Shown: in pieces, positions 37,771 through 47,020 of the stretch | Position numbering within the stretch: position 1 is the stretch's first letter | Layout of the letters: each line of letters opens with the position of its first letter | Assembly: GCF_001039355.2 (NCBI RefSeq) | Contig: NW_019775751.1 | Location: 160,428-224,427 of the forward strand | DNA from: Lingula anatina | Taxonomy: Eukaryota; Brachiopoda; Lingulata; Lingulida; Lingulidae | Reading direction: 5' to 3' | DNA length: 64,000 nucleotides | Position numbers and translations under genes: made by a program | The notes under the pieces: model-generated | What the model was told of the DNA's origin: nothing | Database searches by the model: none | The model's input: only the letters and a program-made list of their open reading frames with translations

Positions 37771-38708
37771 AATTTAAATTATTGTTTTTCTTTTTATCAA
37801 GAGCTTATAAAATATGTAGGTATTACCTCCAATATTTCTGTGACTGTCAGTCACCATCATCAGAGAGTAAATGACTAGGGTCATTTCACCTTACAGTGGT
37901 CGTTTCGTCATCCAAACTTGCAAAAACTTAGTGTACCAGCTTCACTTATCCACCGGTGTGAGACCGTGATATCAGATACAGAGGACAAAGAAATAAAAAG
38001 GAAGAAGATTGAGAAAGACCTGTTAGCATGTGGATATCCAAAATGGGCACTAAAACAAGGGGAAAAAAGGCAAGAACAGACACGGCAAAGGAAAGTATAA
38101 CAAAGGAAAATATAACATCAAACTCCACCATAAGCCAGGTTGGACGCTGAGACAAGCACTAGTAAAACCCAAGGAGAGCAATGTGATGTGATTTATTCGG
38201 TCAAATATAGAACCTGCCAAGGAGAATACATTGGCGAGACAGGAAGACCATTAGCCACAAGAATGAAAGAACACAAAGACTCAGTGGCCAAAAACAACTG
38301 GAAATCAGCCCTTGGAGAACATACCTGCAAACATCCAGGTCACCACATTGATTTTGACAGCCTGAAAGTAATAGACAGGGAAAACTGGACATTCCAAAGA
38401 AAAATAGCAGAAGCTGTACACATCAGGACCAAACAACCAGACCTGAACAGACAGGGGGGATATGATCTACCAGCTATCTACCTCACGGTGCTCCAGAGGG
38501 ATGCATAGGAGCCCCGGGGGGGGGGGGAGTGTAACAGTTACAACACAAGGCCAGTGATTAGGGGCAAATGACCAGGATTTTCATTCCAGGTGAAATGACC
38601 CTAGTCATTTACTCCCTGATGATGGTGACTGACAGTCACAGAAATATTGGAGGTAATACCTAGATATTTTATAAGCTCTTGATGAAAAGAAAAACAATAA
38701 TTTAAATT
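37771..38708 (+). mobile_element. Penelope-like element, 5'-truncated, with inverted terminal repeats
   Basis: A 120-base sequence at 37771-37890 is repeated in inverse orientation at 38589-38708 with few differences (TTACCTCCAATATTTCTGTG and its complement). Between them are plus-strand remains of a Penelope-like protein: HRCETVISDTEDKEI with GYPKWALK (end of the reverse transcriptase thumb), KPGWTLRQALVKPKE (the KP-TLR-LV-PK linker) and a GIY-YIG endonuclease segment with CDVIYSV, GEYIGETGRP and RMKEHKDS. Penelope elements combine an RT with a GIY-YIG nuclease. Here at least two frameshifts or stops break the frame and the RT core is absent, so the element is dead. It lies in the last intron of the opposite-strand defensin-like gene 1. 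Confidence 0.85.
38140..38508 (+). pseudogene. GIY-YIG endonuclease fragment of the Penelope-like element
   Basis: A frame of about 120 residues contains the paired Ile-Tyr and Tyr-Ile-Gly motif halves (VIYSV and EYIGETGR), the catalytic-type Arg (ATRMKEHKD), and the H-x-DFDSLKVID region with a trailing REN..RKIAEAVHI that typifies Penelope nucleases. It ends just before a poly-G tract (38515-38528). The upstream RT part is in another frame. Confidence 0.8.
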
Positions 38709-38882
38709 GATTCATACAGAGCTAATGAAACACTTCTCTCACTAACACATTTTTTTAATGTACTTTCAAAGACCAGTTGGGGGTGTAATGGACCGAATAC
38801 AGAGAGCATTTGCTTTTGTCTTTTATTTGAAATACAACTCCTTTTTAACGCCTTTATTAGCAATCTACTACTCACATACATA

Positions 38883-39635
38883 CTATGCTTGGAAACAGAC
38901 ACACTGATTATTCTGGCAGGTGCCCCCGACATTGTTGTTTGCGATACAGTCAGGCCAACATTCGCTGTCATCGCACTTGTCCTCTTGAGACGAACCCTTC
39001 CATCTCTCGTCTGACTCTTGTATTTTTTGTGTGATTAAGCCAAAGCACCTTTTCAAGCTCTGGCCTTGCTTGTAATGCCTCAGCTGTCTTTTGTCCTTGA
39101 GTAGTTTTGTCTTAGTCTCAGCTTCTGGTTCTTCGCTACGTCCATCACGGTTATATGGGTCCAGATTTGGTGTGTGCAGCAATGTAATTTTGTCTTCTCG
39201 CTTTCTGTTTCTGTCCATTGCTGGAAAAAGTACCGTAATTAGCCGTGTTCTTCTCATTCAAAGAACCAAATAATTCTCGCTCTTGTCTCTGAGTTCACAA
39301 AACCTACTATCCGCGAGCATATAATACAGAAACGATCCCATTTTTGCTGCATTTATGTGAACGCTCCACACAAGTCATTCAAATCGTTGTAAAATGTACA
39401 TCTTATGTAAAGCATTCCAAATATTGGGCGGGGGGCTCTTTGCCTCTATATGTTTTGTGGTACTTGTCTACCATAATTTCTGTACCTTATATCGTCTATG
39501 TTACAGCCCATCACCTATATATATTATCATGTATCTTTATGAAGGAAGGGACTAAATACCATTATCACTGTCAACATCAAGGGAGTAGACCAGACTGATC
39601 AAAACACACACGCTCAGTGGGATGGTAACTTTCAT
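38883..39635 (-). CDS. CSalpha-beta defensin-like secreted peptide 1
   Basis: Two coding exons, 39560-39635 and 38883-39220 (phase 1 junction), give 137 aa. The signal peptide starts MKVTIPLSVCVLISLVYS. A long, charged, proline-poor propeptide follows, then a C-terminal cysteine domain: C-x4-C-WPD-C-x9-C-x4-C-V-C (CDDSECWPDC, GGTCQNNQCVCF). C-x3-C with a terminal C-x-C and a Gly-rich loop is the CSalpha-beta pattern of invertebrate defensins. A seventh Cys lies upstream (LKRCFGL), so an extra disulfide or dimer is possible. The 5' leader is a separate exon ending at 40024 behind a TATA box. Probable role: secreted antimicrobial or host-defence peptide. A channel-active or signalling CSalpha-beta peptide is possible. 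The last intron contains a Penelope-like element. Confidence 0.72.
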
Positions 39636-40023
39636 GGTATTGTACTCCTAAAAGAAAGGTTAATCTGTGTCATTGCTACTGTCTCGGATTGTTAGAGAGA
39701 GAGGAAAGGGGGAAGAATGCTTGATAATCAATGCTGTGGTATGTCACTTCCCAACCAAATCAAAGTTCCATCAGTTCGGTACAGTTGCTAAATGCAAACA
39801 CTTACTGCAAATTTAAATTAAAGTACAAATTGTTTTTCATGTTGTTTTAAAATACTGTTACCGAAAAGAAAATGAAGGGAATAAAATAGAAGAAAGACGG
39901 GCAGTTTAATGAAAACTCACAACTAATCATTAGAATTCGAACATGACGTACAGCGAAATTGAATGTGTGAATTACAAAACACACGTACGTACCCTGGCTT
40001 GTTCAGAAAATACATTTACTTAC

Positions 40024-40095
40024 CGAGAAAAGTGCTGTTTATAGACTCAATAAAGATATCGGTATGTGCCGACCTTCTCTCCTGTCTGATTTATA
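40024..40095 (-). promoter_or_regulatory. Promoter and leader exon of defensin-like gene 1
   Basis: On the minus strand TATAAA (complement at 40090-40095) precedes a leader that ends at donor TCTCG|GTAAGT (exon end 40024). Its position and donor match the leaders of peptide genes 2 and 3. Confidence 0.6.
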
Positions 40096-40489
40096 CACAA
40101 AACTGACACACTCAGATATATACTAAAATTAAGCGTCCTGGAAAAATGCACCACACGTGCAATACCCAGAAAAGCAAAGAATCTGCACAATATGTTGTTT
40201 ATTATTCGCCTGCTACCAGTAGAACAAGGGCTTTAATTGATGAAGGCGAAACAACATCGCGTCTAACAATGTGAGTAACATAAAAAAGGAAGGTGCAGAG
40301 AAATTATATGGGTTGATCGAGATAAATGTACTATCATATATGAAACTCTAAAGTAAACAATGTGTCTTTGGTTTTTCTGAGCATAACAGCTAGGCATTAT
40401 TAAACATTAAAGACATTGATAAGTTTAATACGTTAAACTGCAAACATATAACTTATGATTTACAACAAATGAAATGTGTAAACCGACAA

Positions 40490-40620
40490 ACGCAACCTTT
40501 ACTTGTTCAGAAATTTAATTTACTCATCCAGAATATTGTTGACATAATTTATCCCTATGCTTCGACCTTTGCTCCTGTTGGACTTCTTGACATAACTGAC
40601 ACACTTGAATAATTGGAATG
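40490..40620 (-). pseudogene. Decayed duplicate of the gene 1 promoter/leader
   Basis: The stretch aligns with 39993-40115: shared CTTGTTCAGAAA, a TTCGACCTT/TGCCGACCTT block and AACTGACACACT. In this copy the donor is changed (ACTTACCGAG becomes ACTCATCCAG) and the TATA box is lost. It looks like a dead copy of the leader exon, left by tandem duplication within the cluster. Confidence 0.5.
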
Positions 40621-41105
40621 CACGTCTTACATTATAAGCGCCCCATAATATGTAATTTGCAAAAATTCTCTTAAGCAAAATCCCTGCAAAATTTGCTGTC
40701 TGTAAATCGCCGTCAACCACCAAAACAATTGAAAATAAATTACTGTCGAACATGAAGGTAGAAATAAATAAGGACTGGCCGCGGTGTTATTGTGCTCTCA
40801 AATAACCAAATGGTTGCCTAGATATCGGTACAATGTTTTAGTTATAGTATGCAAACTGAAGCATTATCCAGCTGAAGATTTATTTAAGACTTTAAACCAT
40901 AAGGCATGGGCGAGCAGAGCCCCTTTTTCATTGTTTAAAGTTGAGTTTATATAAAAAGTAGGGGTTTATAGTTCCACCGGATAGCTAATACTTCACCGAG
41001 AAAGATGTCAAAAGAAAGCAAACATTAACACATAACAACTTGTTTACTCTGTACATGAAGTTTGTTGATGTTGCCAACAACAACCAATAGAAGTCGTTTG
41101 ATCCA
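40621..41105. other. Spacer between peptide genes 1 and 2
   Basis: No coding exon or recognised repeat apart from the relic at 40490-40620. TTTATT at 41106-41111 marks the polyA signal of gene 2. Confidence 0.45.
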
Positions 41106-41191
41106 TTTATTTGAACTTCTAATGTCAAACATACATTAAATTGTACCACGGTTCTTTCTGAATATGTCTACATGTCTTCTCAAGTCGACGC
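41106..41191 (-). other. 3' UTR exon of cluster gene 2
   Basis: Acceptor CTTTTCCAG, then GCGTCGACTTGAGAAGACAT, homologous to the last exons of genes 1 and 3. The polyA signal (complement TTTATT) is at 41106-41111. Confidence 0.6.
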
Positions 41192-41456
41192 CTGGAAAAG
41201 GACGAAATATTCAATTAGACAATTTAAAACTGAAATACAATTGGAAGTGGAATAAACATTGATGAATGTATAATGATCAAAACAGAAAATTAGACAATAT
41301 ATAATTAAAGAGTGGACTGCATCTGTGTAGTACCCTCGCAGTACTGCCGAGGACTTAAGAGATCAGTTTTAATCAGTTCTTTTATCAGCTGAGAATTTAT
41401 TAACACTTACGTGGACTCGATTATTCCTTTGACAATGTCAAACCCTTGACTTTTCT

Positions 41457-42035
41457 TTAATGATTGGCTTTCCTTCTGTTCCTTCTAGTAGAATGTACTT
41501 TGTATCTAGGACGCCGTTTCTTCGCCGAAGATTGTAGTTCATCACTGCGCTTTTGATGCCTGCTTTGCTCTTGATTGAACTGGTCCGATACCATTCTGTC
41601 CTCTTCTCGCTTTTTCACCGTTTCGTATTGCACGTTGTTATCATTCGAAATCCTCTCCTCACTCGAGGAAACCCCCCTTTCTTTACGTTCTGAATCTATT
41701 TCATACTCTGGAATGAGAAAAATTTATACAAACTGAGTTTCATTATTTTTACCTGTAATTAGATTCAATAGGGTGCCGCAGTAATTTGTTTTCAACCCTT
41801 ATGTTCTTAAAGTAGAATTTCATCTGGTTCGAATTATTTCTTGGCTTTCTACACTACGTCTAATTTGTGTCATGAATGTAACATTGAATACATTGTTGAC
41901 AACATTGGTTGTTATTTACAAATATTCTTAGGTCCAACTTGACGGAGAGAGAGAGATCTTACCATCTCCAGCGCAATATATGGCGATAAACGGGCTGATG
42001 AAAAGGCACACGGAAAGCGCAATGGTAATTTGCAT
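41457..42035 (-). CDS. Cysteine-free basic secreted peptide (cluster gene 2)
   Basis: Exons 41963-42035 and 41457-41707 give 107 aa with the same phase-1 junction as genes 1 and 3. The signal peptide MQITIALSVCLFISPF resembles that of gene 1 (MKVTIPLSVCVLISLV). The rest is highly charged (SERKERG, VKKREEDRM) and ends in a strongly basic tail: SSAKKRRPRYKVHSTRRNRR then KANH and stop. No mature-part cysteines exist and none is encoded downstream in other frames before the donor at 41411. A non-coding last exon starts at 41191. KKRR is a plausible furin-type site that would release a basic 17-residue peptide. It could be a linear cationic antimicrobial peptide, or a decaying paralog. The ORF and splice sites are intact. 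Confidence 0.6.
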
Positions 42036-42088
42036 GATAAATACTGTATTCTGAAAGAAAGATAAATCAGTATAAAATGATATATCCA

Positions 42089-42116
42089 GAGAGAGAGAGA
42101 GAGAGAGAGAGAGAGC
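42089..42116. repeat. GA microsatellite
   Basis: Run of GAGAGA in the first intron of cluster gene 2. Confidence 0.9.
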
Positions 42117-42349
42117 TAAGTGGTGGTGAAGTTAAAAAAAATAGAACCACAATTTCATGTAAGCATTCATTTTATGCTATAACCTTAAGCAAATGTACAT
42201 TGTTGTGGTGTCATAGACGCATATAACATTCCTGTTCTTACTGCGATAAAAAAATGAAATTAGACATCAAGATTAGAAATCAAACATATAACTAAATATT
42301 TCAGAATAGAATGCCTAAGTGTGTGCAGAAGATAAACAACATTACATAC

Positions 42350-42715
42350 CGTGAATCACTGTTCGCAAAATCGACGAGTATCGACGTCAGCGCCTTCAAG
42401 ATGATGCGTGTGTGTTTGATACACCGTATGATATACCTAAGCTACGGAAGATGTATTCCGTCATAAGGCATCTGGGCCAATCAGATCCATGAATATCATT
42501 TACATTTTCCTCCTATCCTCAAGGCTGAAGAAAGCCAACATGATGAGTTGTGCACACTTTGCTGACAAACGTGAAAACAAGATTTGAAAGCAATGATACT
42601 TATTGTTTTGAGAATTGAGGCTGAAAGGGAAATATATGTGGGTTGAATAACACAAAAACAATTAAGTATCTACCTATCCAAAGGAACTATCATATGTTCT
42701 TTCCTGAAGACTGCA
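42350..42715 (-). promoter_or_regulatory. Leader exon and duplicated upstream region of cluster gene 2
   Basis: The leader ends at donor CACG|GTATGT (42350). About 350 bases upstream align with the region upstream of gene 3 (46017-46380): shared GATTTTGCGAACAG in the leader, GTGAAAACAAGA and AAAGGAACTAT further up. Where gene 3 has CTATAAAAAGGAGCTGAGG, gene 2 reads CATCTTGAAGGCGCTGACG, so the TATA box is lost. Confidence 0.6.
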
Positions 42716-42839
42716 ATAAGTGCATTTACCTATTATGTCATGAAATCATGGAAAACAGTGTCGTTTTCCTCCGATAATGTAGTTCTGTATGAACCCTAAC
42801 AGTTTCGCCAAGTAAGACCCGATTCAGATAGATACATCG

Positions 42840-43245
42840 AACTATTTGAGTCGGTCCAAACCAGGTTGGTTGGTGGAGGTTCTCGCCAAAATCTCTTTAC
42901 GCTCGAAAGCGTGTCTTTTGCGACCCTTGTGCAACCATGACACTAGATAAGTCCCCGTTGGACGCTCAAAAGATGCTCGGTGATAGCCAAGATCGCACAC
43001 AGATCGTTGAAGCGTCGCCGTGGACACCATGGTCGCCGCAAAGTTAAGTTTTGAACAAGTTCATAACAATGGCACAAAGAACGAGATGGATGTTGGTCAA
43101 GGGAATCAAAAAGGAGACACAAGCACAGCTGTGGTTGCAGAAAAGAGGCGCAAGCATCACTTTCGTTGCAGAATGGATGCTCAATGATCGGCCAATTGTC
43201 GGCATGTAAAATATTATTTCTTTTCACTCTCAAACGGGGCCGGGC
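42840..43245. repeat. Dispersed element related to the 11.6-kb MITE
   Basis: GATGCTCAATGATCGGCCA, then TTGTCGGCA.GTAAAATATTAT and CTCAAACGGGGCC match the interior of the foldback element at 11624-11841. A second inverted-looking block (GACGCTCAAAAGATGCTCGG) lies at 42960. No intact frame is credible here. Confidence 0.5.
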
Positions 43246-43507
43246 TAAGGTATTTTTCAACCCAAATAGGAAATTATAGGGTAACAGCTACTAGTGGTCT
43301 CATGGCAGCCGCTATTTCATATACGCATTCATGAACCGATCTATTATTTGTGGCAATTAGGGAAATAATCAAATGTAGTTCTTGCCTCACTTTTCGTCTG
43401 CTTGAAACTGTCTTTACTATGTCAATCAATGGCAAACACACAGGAAGAATCGAACCCTACAAAACAGACCTGTAACCCAAAGGTGCCTGTGGTGCCTGTG
43501 AAATGTG

Positions 43508-43508
43508 G

Positions 43509-43562
<54 letters not shown>
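43508..43562. repeat. ATA trinucleotide microsatellite
   Basis: Uninterrupted run of AAT triplets, at the edge of the next repeat. Confidence 0.95.
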
Positions 43563-43563
<1 letters not shown>

Positions 43564-43579
43564 TACTTCCTTTGTTCTA

Positions 43580-44130
43580 TTTTGTTATGGTAAAATCAGC
43601 ATTTTGTCTCAACTTAAATTAGACGCTTTTCTGTAAAATCCGAAGACTTTAGCACCCGGTAGAATACGATCAGCTCCTTTATGTTATTAATGTCACAACA
43701 GTGGTTAATGAAGCCTAATCTAAGGCCACACGTTTTTCAATATACATAGAGCGTAAATCCAGCGCAAAACGCTACGCCCAAGAAAGCCATTGATTCGGAA
43801 CACATTTTCTCTCTTTATTTAGATACACAAGACAGCGTTATTCCACTCGAAAGCGTTATTCCACGTTTCCTGTTTTGATTTGACTTGACCATTGAACACA
43901 TTTGGAGTGATGTTTCAGTATTCACCGATAAAACCAACGTATATCGTGATTTCATTCTTACAAAAATACTGTAAACATATGATGAACATTAGTTTTGGAA
44001 TAAAAGGCACTGTCAAAAGATTATATTCACGTTTAAAAGTTTGACATGGCAACCGCAACAGAATCATTATGTTCGTGCGTTATTCATCAATATATATTTT
44101 TTTTATCTCTTGAAGTTTTTCATTTCTCTT
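43580..44130. repeat. 550-bp repeat, uninterrupted copy
   Basis: Matches 56550-56715 (ACTTTAGCACCCGGTAGAAT and neighbours) followed directly by sequence that elsewhere lies at 60196-60690 (GTTATTCCAAGTTTCCTGTT-like block, TTTTGGAATAAAAGGCACTG). The two halves are contiguous here and separated by about 3.5 kb at the other locus. Confidence 0.8.
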
Positions 44131-44311
44131 GAGGAAAATATATTCATGGAAATTCTTTGAGGTTTACGTGAAATAAAATATGTGCAGAAATATTATAAAG
44201 GCACACCACTCTTGACGTCTCTCAGAGTTGCACAGAATGTACTCCGGTTTCCAGAAGAACGAACGGCATTATCACACACAAGTAAAAGTTTAAATCTATA
44301 CTTTAATTGCT

Positions 44312-44448
44312 CATTGTCTATACTGTGAATACTGATAACAATGAAAATCCGTTTTAAATTATTTAATTGCATTTCATATTTATAAAACTACACTAAATCG
44401 AGTTTTGTTCCTTTGCAAATATTTTAATATATCTTCTCAAGCCCATGC
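44312..44448 (-). other. 3' UTR exon of defensin-like gene 3
   Basis: Acceptor ATTTTCCAG, then GCATGGGCTTGAGAAGATAT, homologous to the other last exons. An ATTAAA-type signal (complement TTTAAT) lies at about 44312. Confidence 0.5.
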
Positions 44449-44744
44449 CTGGAAAATGTATAATAAAGAATATCATCAAATGCTAAAAATCAACATGTAA
44501 TTTTCAATAGAGTATTATGTTGATGAAGTCATATCCATCCTGATAACTCCTGCATGATTGAACAGAAAGTAAACATTTACATATAATTCAAAAGTCTGTA
44601 TATAAAAACCAAATCGTAAATACATATAACGTCCTAAATGCGGTGATGGAAAAACATTGATTAATATGATCGCAAATGTATGTAAAAGATCGGTCATGAG
44701 ATTTAAATTACACCATATTTTTTCATGGATATACGTACACTGAT

Positions 44745-45452
44745 CTAAGACATAAAACAGACGCACTGATCATTCTGGCAGGTACCCCCTAGTTGGTTGC
44801 TGGAGATGCAGTCAGACCAGCATGCTTGCTCTTCGCACCCGGATTTACGGCGAATGTTATGGGGCGGTGGCTTCTCATTATTACAATTAGTTACTTGAAG
44901 TTTTTCCTTGACAGCCGATCGTTTCTCGCCCTTCATATCCCGAAATGGTGCTAGAATAAGATATTATCGCATGATTTATTTATTTATTTATTTATTTTTG
45001 CACGCTGATGGTACAAGCGTTATTGCAACTCCTCGTTAACCTGGCGTTTAAACTTCGGTGAGTAGTATACAGGTATATGTAAAAGTATCTTGGTGCTGTT
45101 AGAATAAGATATCATTGCATGATTTATTTATTTATTTATTGCACGCTGGTTTTGAAGGGGTGTATGTTTGGTGACTAAGCAGGACAATCCACCCTATCTC
45201 TATTTTAATGCATTAGCGTGGTTGCGTCTTCTCGTTAACATGGCGTTTTAACTGCTGTGAGTGGTAAACAGGTTTGTTTTATGTTAAACGCATCAAAAGC
45301 AACATCTTTGAAATCATCGCCTGTCATCTAAATACACAATGTGAGCATATTAAGTTTAGGAAGGAATGGCACTTACCATTGACAGCGTCAGCAGTAAAAG
45401 TATTAACCAAACAAATGAAAACACACGCTCCTAGTGTAACTACAAACTGCAT
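44745..45452 (-). CDS. CSalpha-beta defensin-like secreted peptide 3
   Basis: Exons 45377-45452 and 44745-44950 (phase 1 junction) give 93 aa. The signal peptide starts MQFVVTLGACVFICLV. A short propeptide (MKGEKRSAVKEKLQVTNC, then a PPP stretch) ends with NIRRKSG, a likely proprotein-convertase site directly before the cysteine domain: C-x4-C-WSD-C-x9-C-x4-C-V-C (CEEQACWSDC, GGTCQNDQCVCF). The spacing is identical to peptide 1, and 10 of the last 12 residues agree. It also carries a seventh Cys upstream of the domain. A leader exon ends at 46017 behind a clear TATA box. It is probably a secreted antimicrobial peptide; activity is inferred from fold signature only. Confidence 0.74.
44941..45265. 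repeat. Local duplication with TTTA microsatellites
   Basis: GGTGCTAGAATAAGATATTA plus a (TTTA)n run and GCACGCTG is repeated at 45096-45150 (GTTAGAATAAGATATCATTG), each followed by related TCGTTAAC.TGGCGTTT blocks. It lies in the intron between the two coding exons of gene 3, and the splice acceptor of exon 2 is part of the duplicated unit. Confidence 0.65.
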
Positions 45453-46016
45453 GATGTTGCACACCTGTAAGAAAGGTGCATGTATAAATATACTGTTTTC
45501 TCCGAGAGAGTATTTATTACATGCTAGTAAGCACCATATTATAGGCAGATTAATTACCTCATTCTGAAACGATGTGTAATCTACTTATGTGAAATCAAAG
45601 GGATATAAGAAAATGTTGATTTATCTAAAGGGAAATAGTTTTCAAAGGAATTTGGGAAAAATGGCAAAAAATGCTATTGAGTTATGAACTAGAGATGTAG
45701 AGATGGGTACGACAGTACCAACCACCCAAACACGGTCTGCAATACCTTACCAAAAGTAGAACAGGGATACATAGAATACGACTCCAAATGGACAGAAACC
45801 GACATTCAATATCACGATATTTCATCTGTTGACAGAATTCATTGCGCTTAATGTTGCGTGCAACATATTGACAAGAAACCCCTGGGATGCCAGGTACATA
45901 CCCAAAGGATGACGAAATAAGCAATTAAAGACAAACAATATAAATACAGCTGCATTTTTACAGTAAACGCCTATTCTTAAGAAAAATACAACATGTATAA
46001 AGACCGCATTACTTAC

Positions 46017-46071
46017 CGTGAAAATAGCTGTTCGCAAAATCAATATGTTTCGACCTCAGCTCCTTTTTATA
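46017..46071 (-). promoter_or_regulatory. TATA promoter and leader exon of defensin-like gene 3
   Basis: On the minus strand CTATAAAAAGGAG (TATA at 46063-46071) is followed by a leader ending at donor TCACG|GTAAGT (exon end 46017). The leader contains GATTTTGCGAACAG, shared with gene 2. Confidence 0.68.
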
Positions 46072-46862
46072 GTGTATAAAGTGTATAAAACACCATATGA
46101 TATATCTCGGATATGTAAAGGTCTATTCCTCCAGAACAAGCATCTGTTCCAATCAGATTCTTAAAAATTATCTACATTTTTCTATCCTCAAGACTGCAGA
46201 AAGCCAGCATGATAAGTTGTGTACACCTTCCTGATAAACGTGAAAACAAGACATGAAAACAATGACACAATTGTTTTGAGAAATGAGACTGAAAGGAAAA
46301 CATATGTGGGTCGAGTAAGACAAACGCAGTAAAGCATCTACCTACACAAAGGAACTATACATTGTTCTTTCTTGATAGGAACTGGTATGATATGTCTAGA
46401 CTTTATTGAAATCATGAAAAATTGTCCTTTCTCATCCGATTATGTAGTTTTGCTTGAGTCTAAACTGTGTAGAAGTCGTTTAGATTGGCCAGATTTTATC
46501 AGCTGCGTTGTTTCGCTAACTAAACTAGACCCCATTTTGATAGCTGCATCCTACTATTTGGATGGGGACATTTCTCTCACGAGTATATTTCAGTAACTAA
46601 ATAGAACTGGTTTTGGTAATTGATAAACATGCTATCTAGGGCACAATTCACATCACCTTTGTTACTTCTCAATATATACTTGTATTGAGGCAGTCTTTAT
46701 TATGTACTGATGTCAGCTATATTTATTGTGGCTCCAAATCAACCGGAAAGTCAATAACCTTGCGCGCGTTATACGTCACAGGTCTTGCGTAACTACCCAC
46801 GTGCTACGATTTTTCCCTTGGGGGGGCAGCAAGCGGCCATTTTGTACAGGAGCAATGCATAG

Positions 46863-47020
46863 ATGGGTGAAAACGATACGTTGTTTTTAACCAAAAACGA
46901 TGTCCCCGGGGCGAAACTGCCAACACCAAAAGTAAAGGAGCATACCAACGTTGTTTTGAAACGATGTGGTTAGCCTGTCAGTGGCGAGTTAGGGAGAAAA
47001 AAAGCAGCACTGATAGCAAG
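46863..47020 (+). pseudogene. Frameshifted SAP-like N-terminal exon
   Basis: ATG at 46863 opens MGENDTLFLTKNDVPGAKLP and continues to VVLKRCG then stop at 46973. In the next frame the sequence continues WLACQWRVREKKSSTDSK up to a donor (AAG|GTACTG at 47020). LTKNDVPGA followed by a LKRWLACQ-like helix recalls the SAP-like N-terminus of proteins often linked to YqaJ/SWIM-type mobile genes. A two-base shift in the TGTGG stretch breaks the frame, so this is either a relic or an assembly error. The CGGCCATTTTG box 30 bases upstream resembles a YY1-type start-site element. Identification is by recalled pattern only. Confidence 0.4.

Noticed and set aside
38515-38528. Poly-G tract as a functional G-quadruplex
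   Set aside because: A single homopolymer run at a degenerate element end; no evidence beyond composition.
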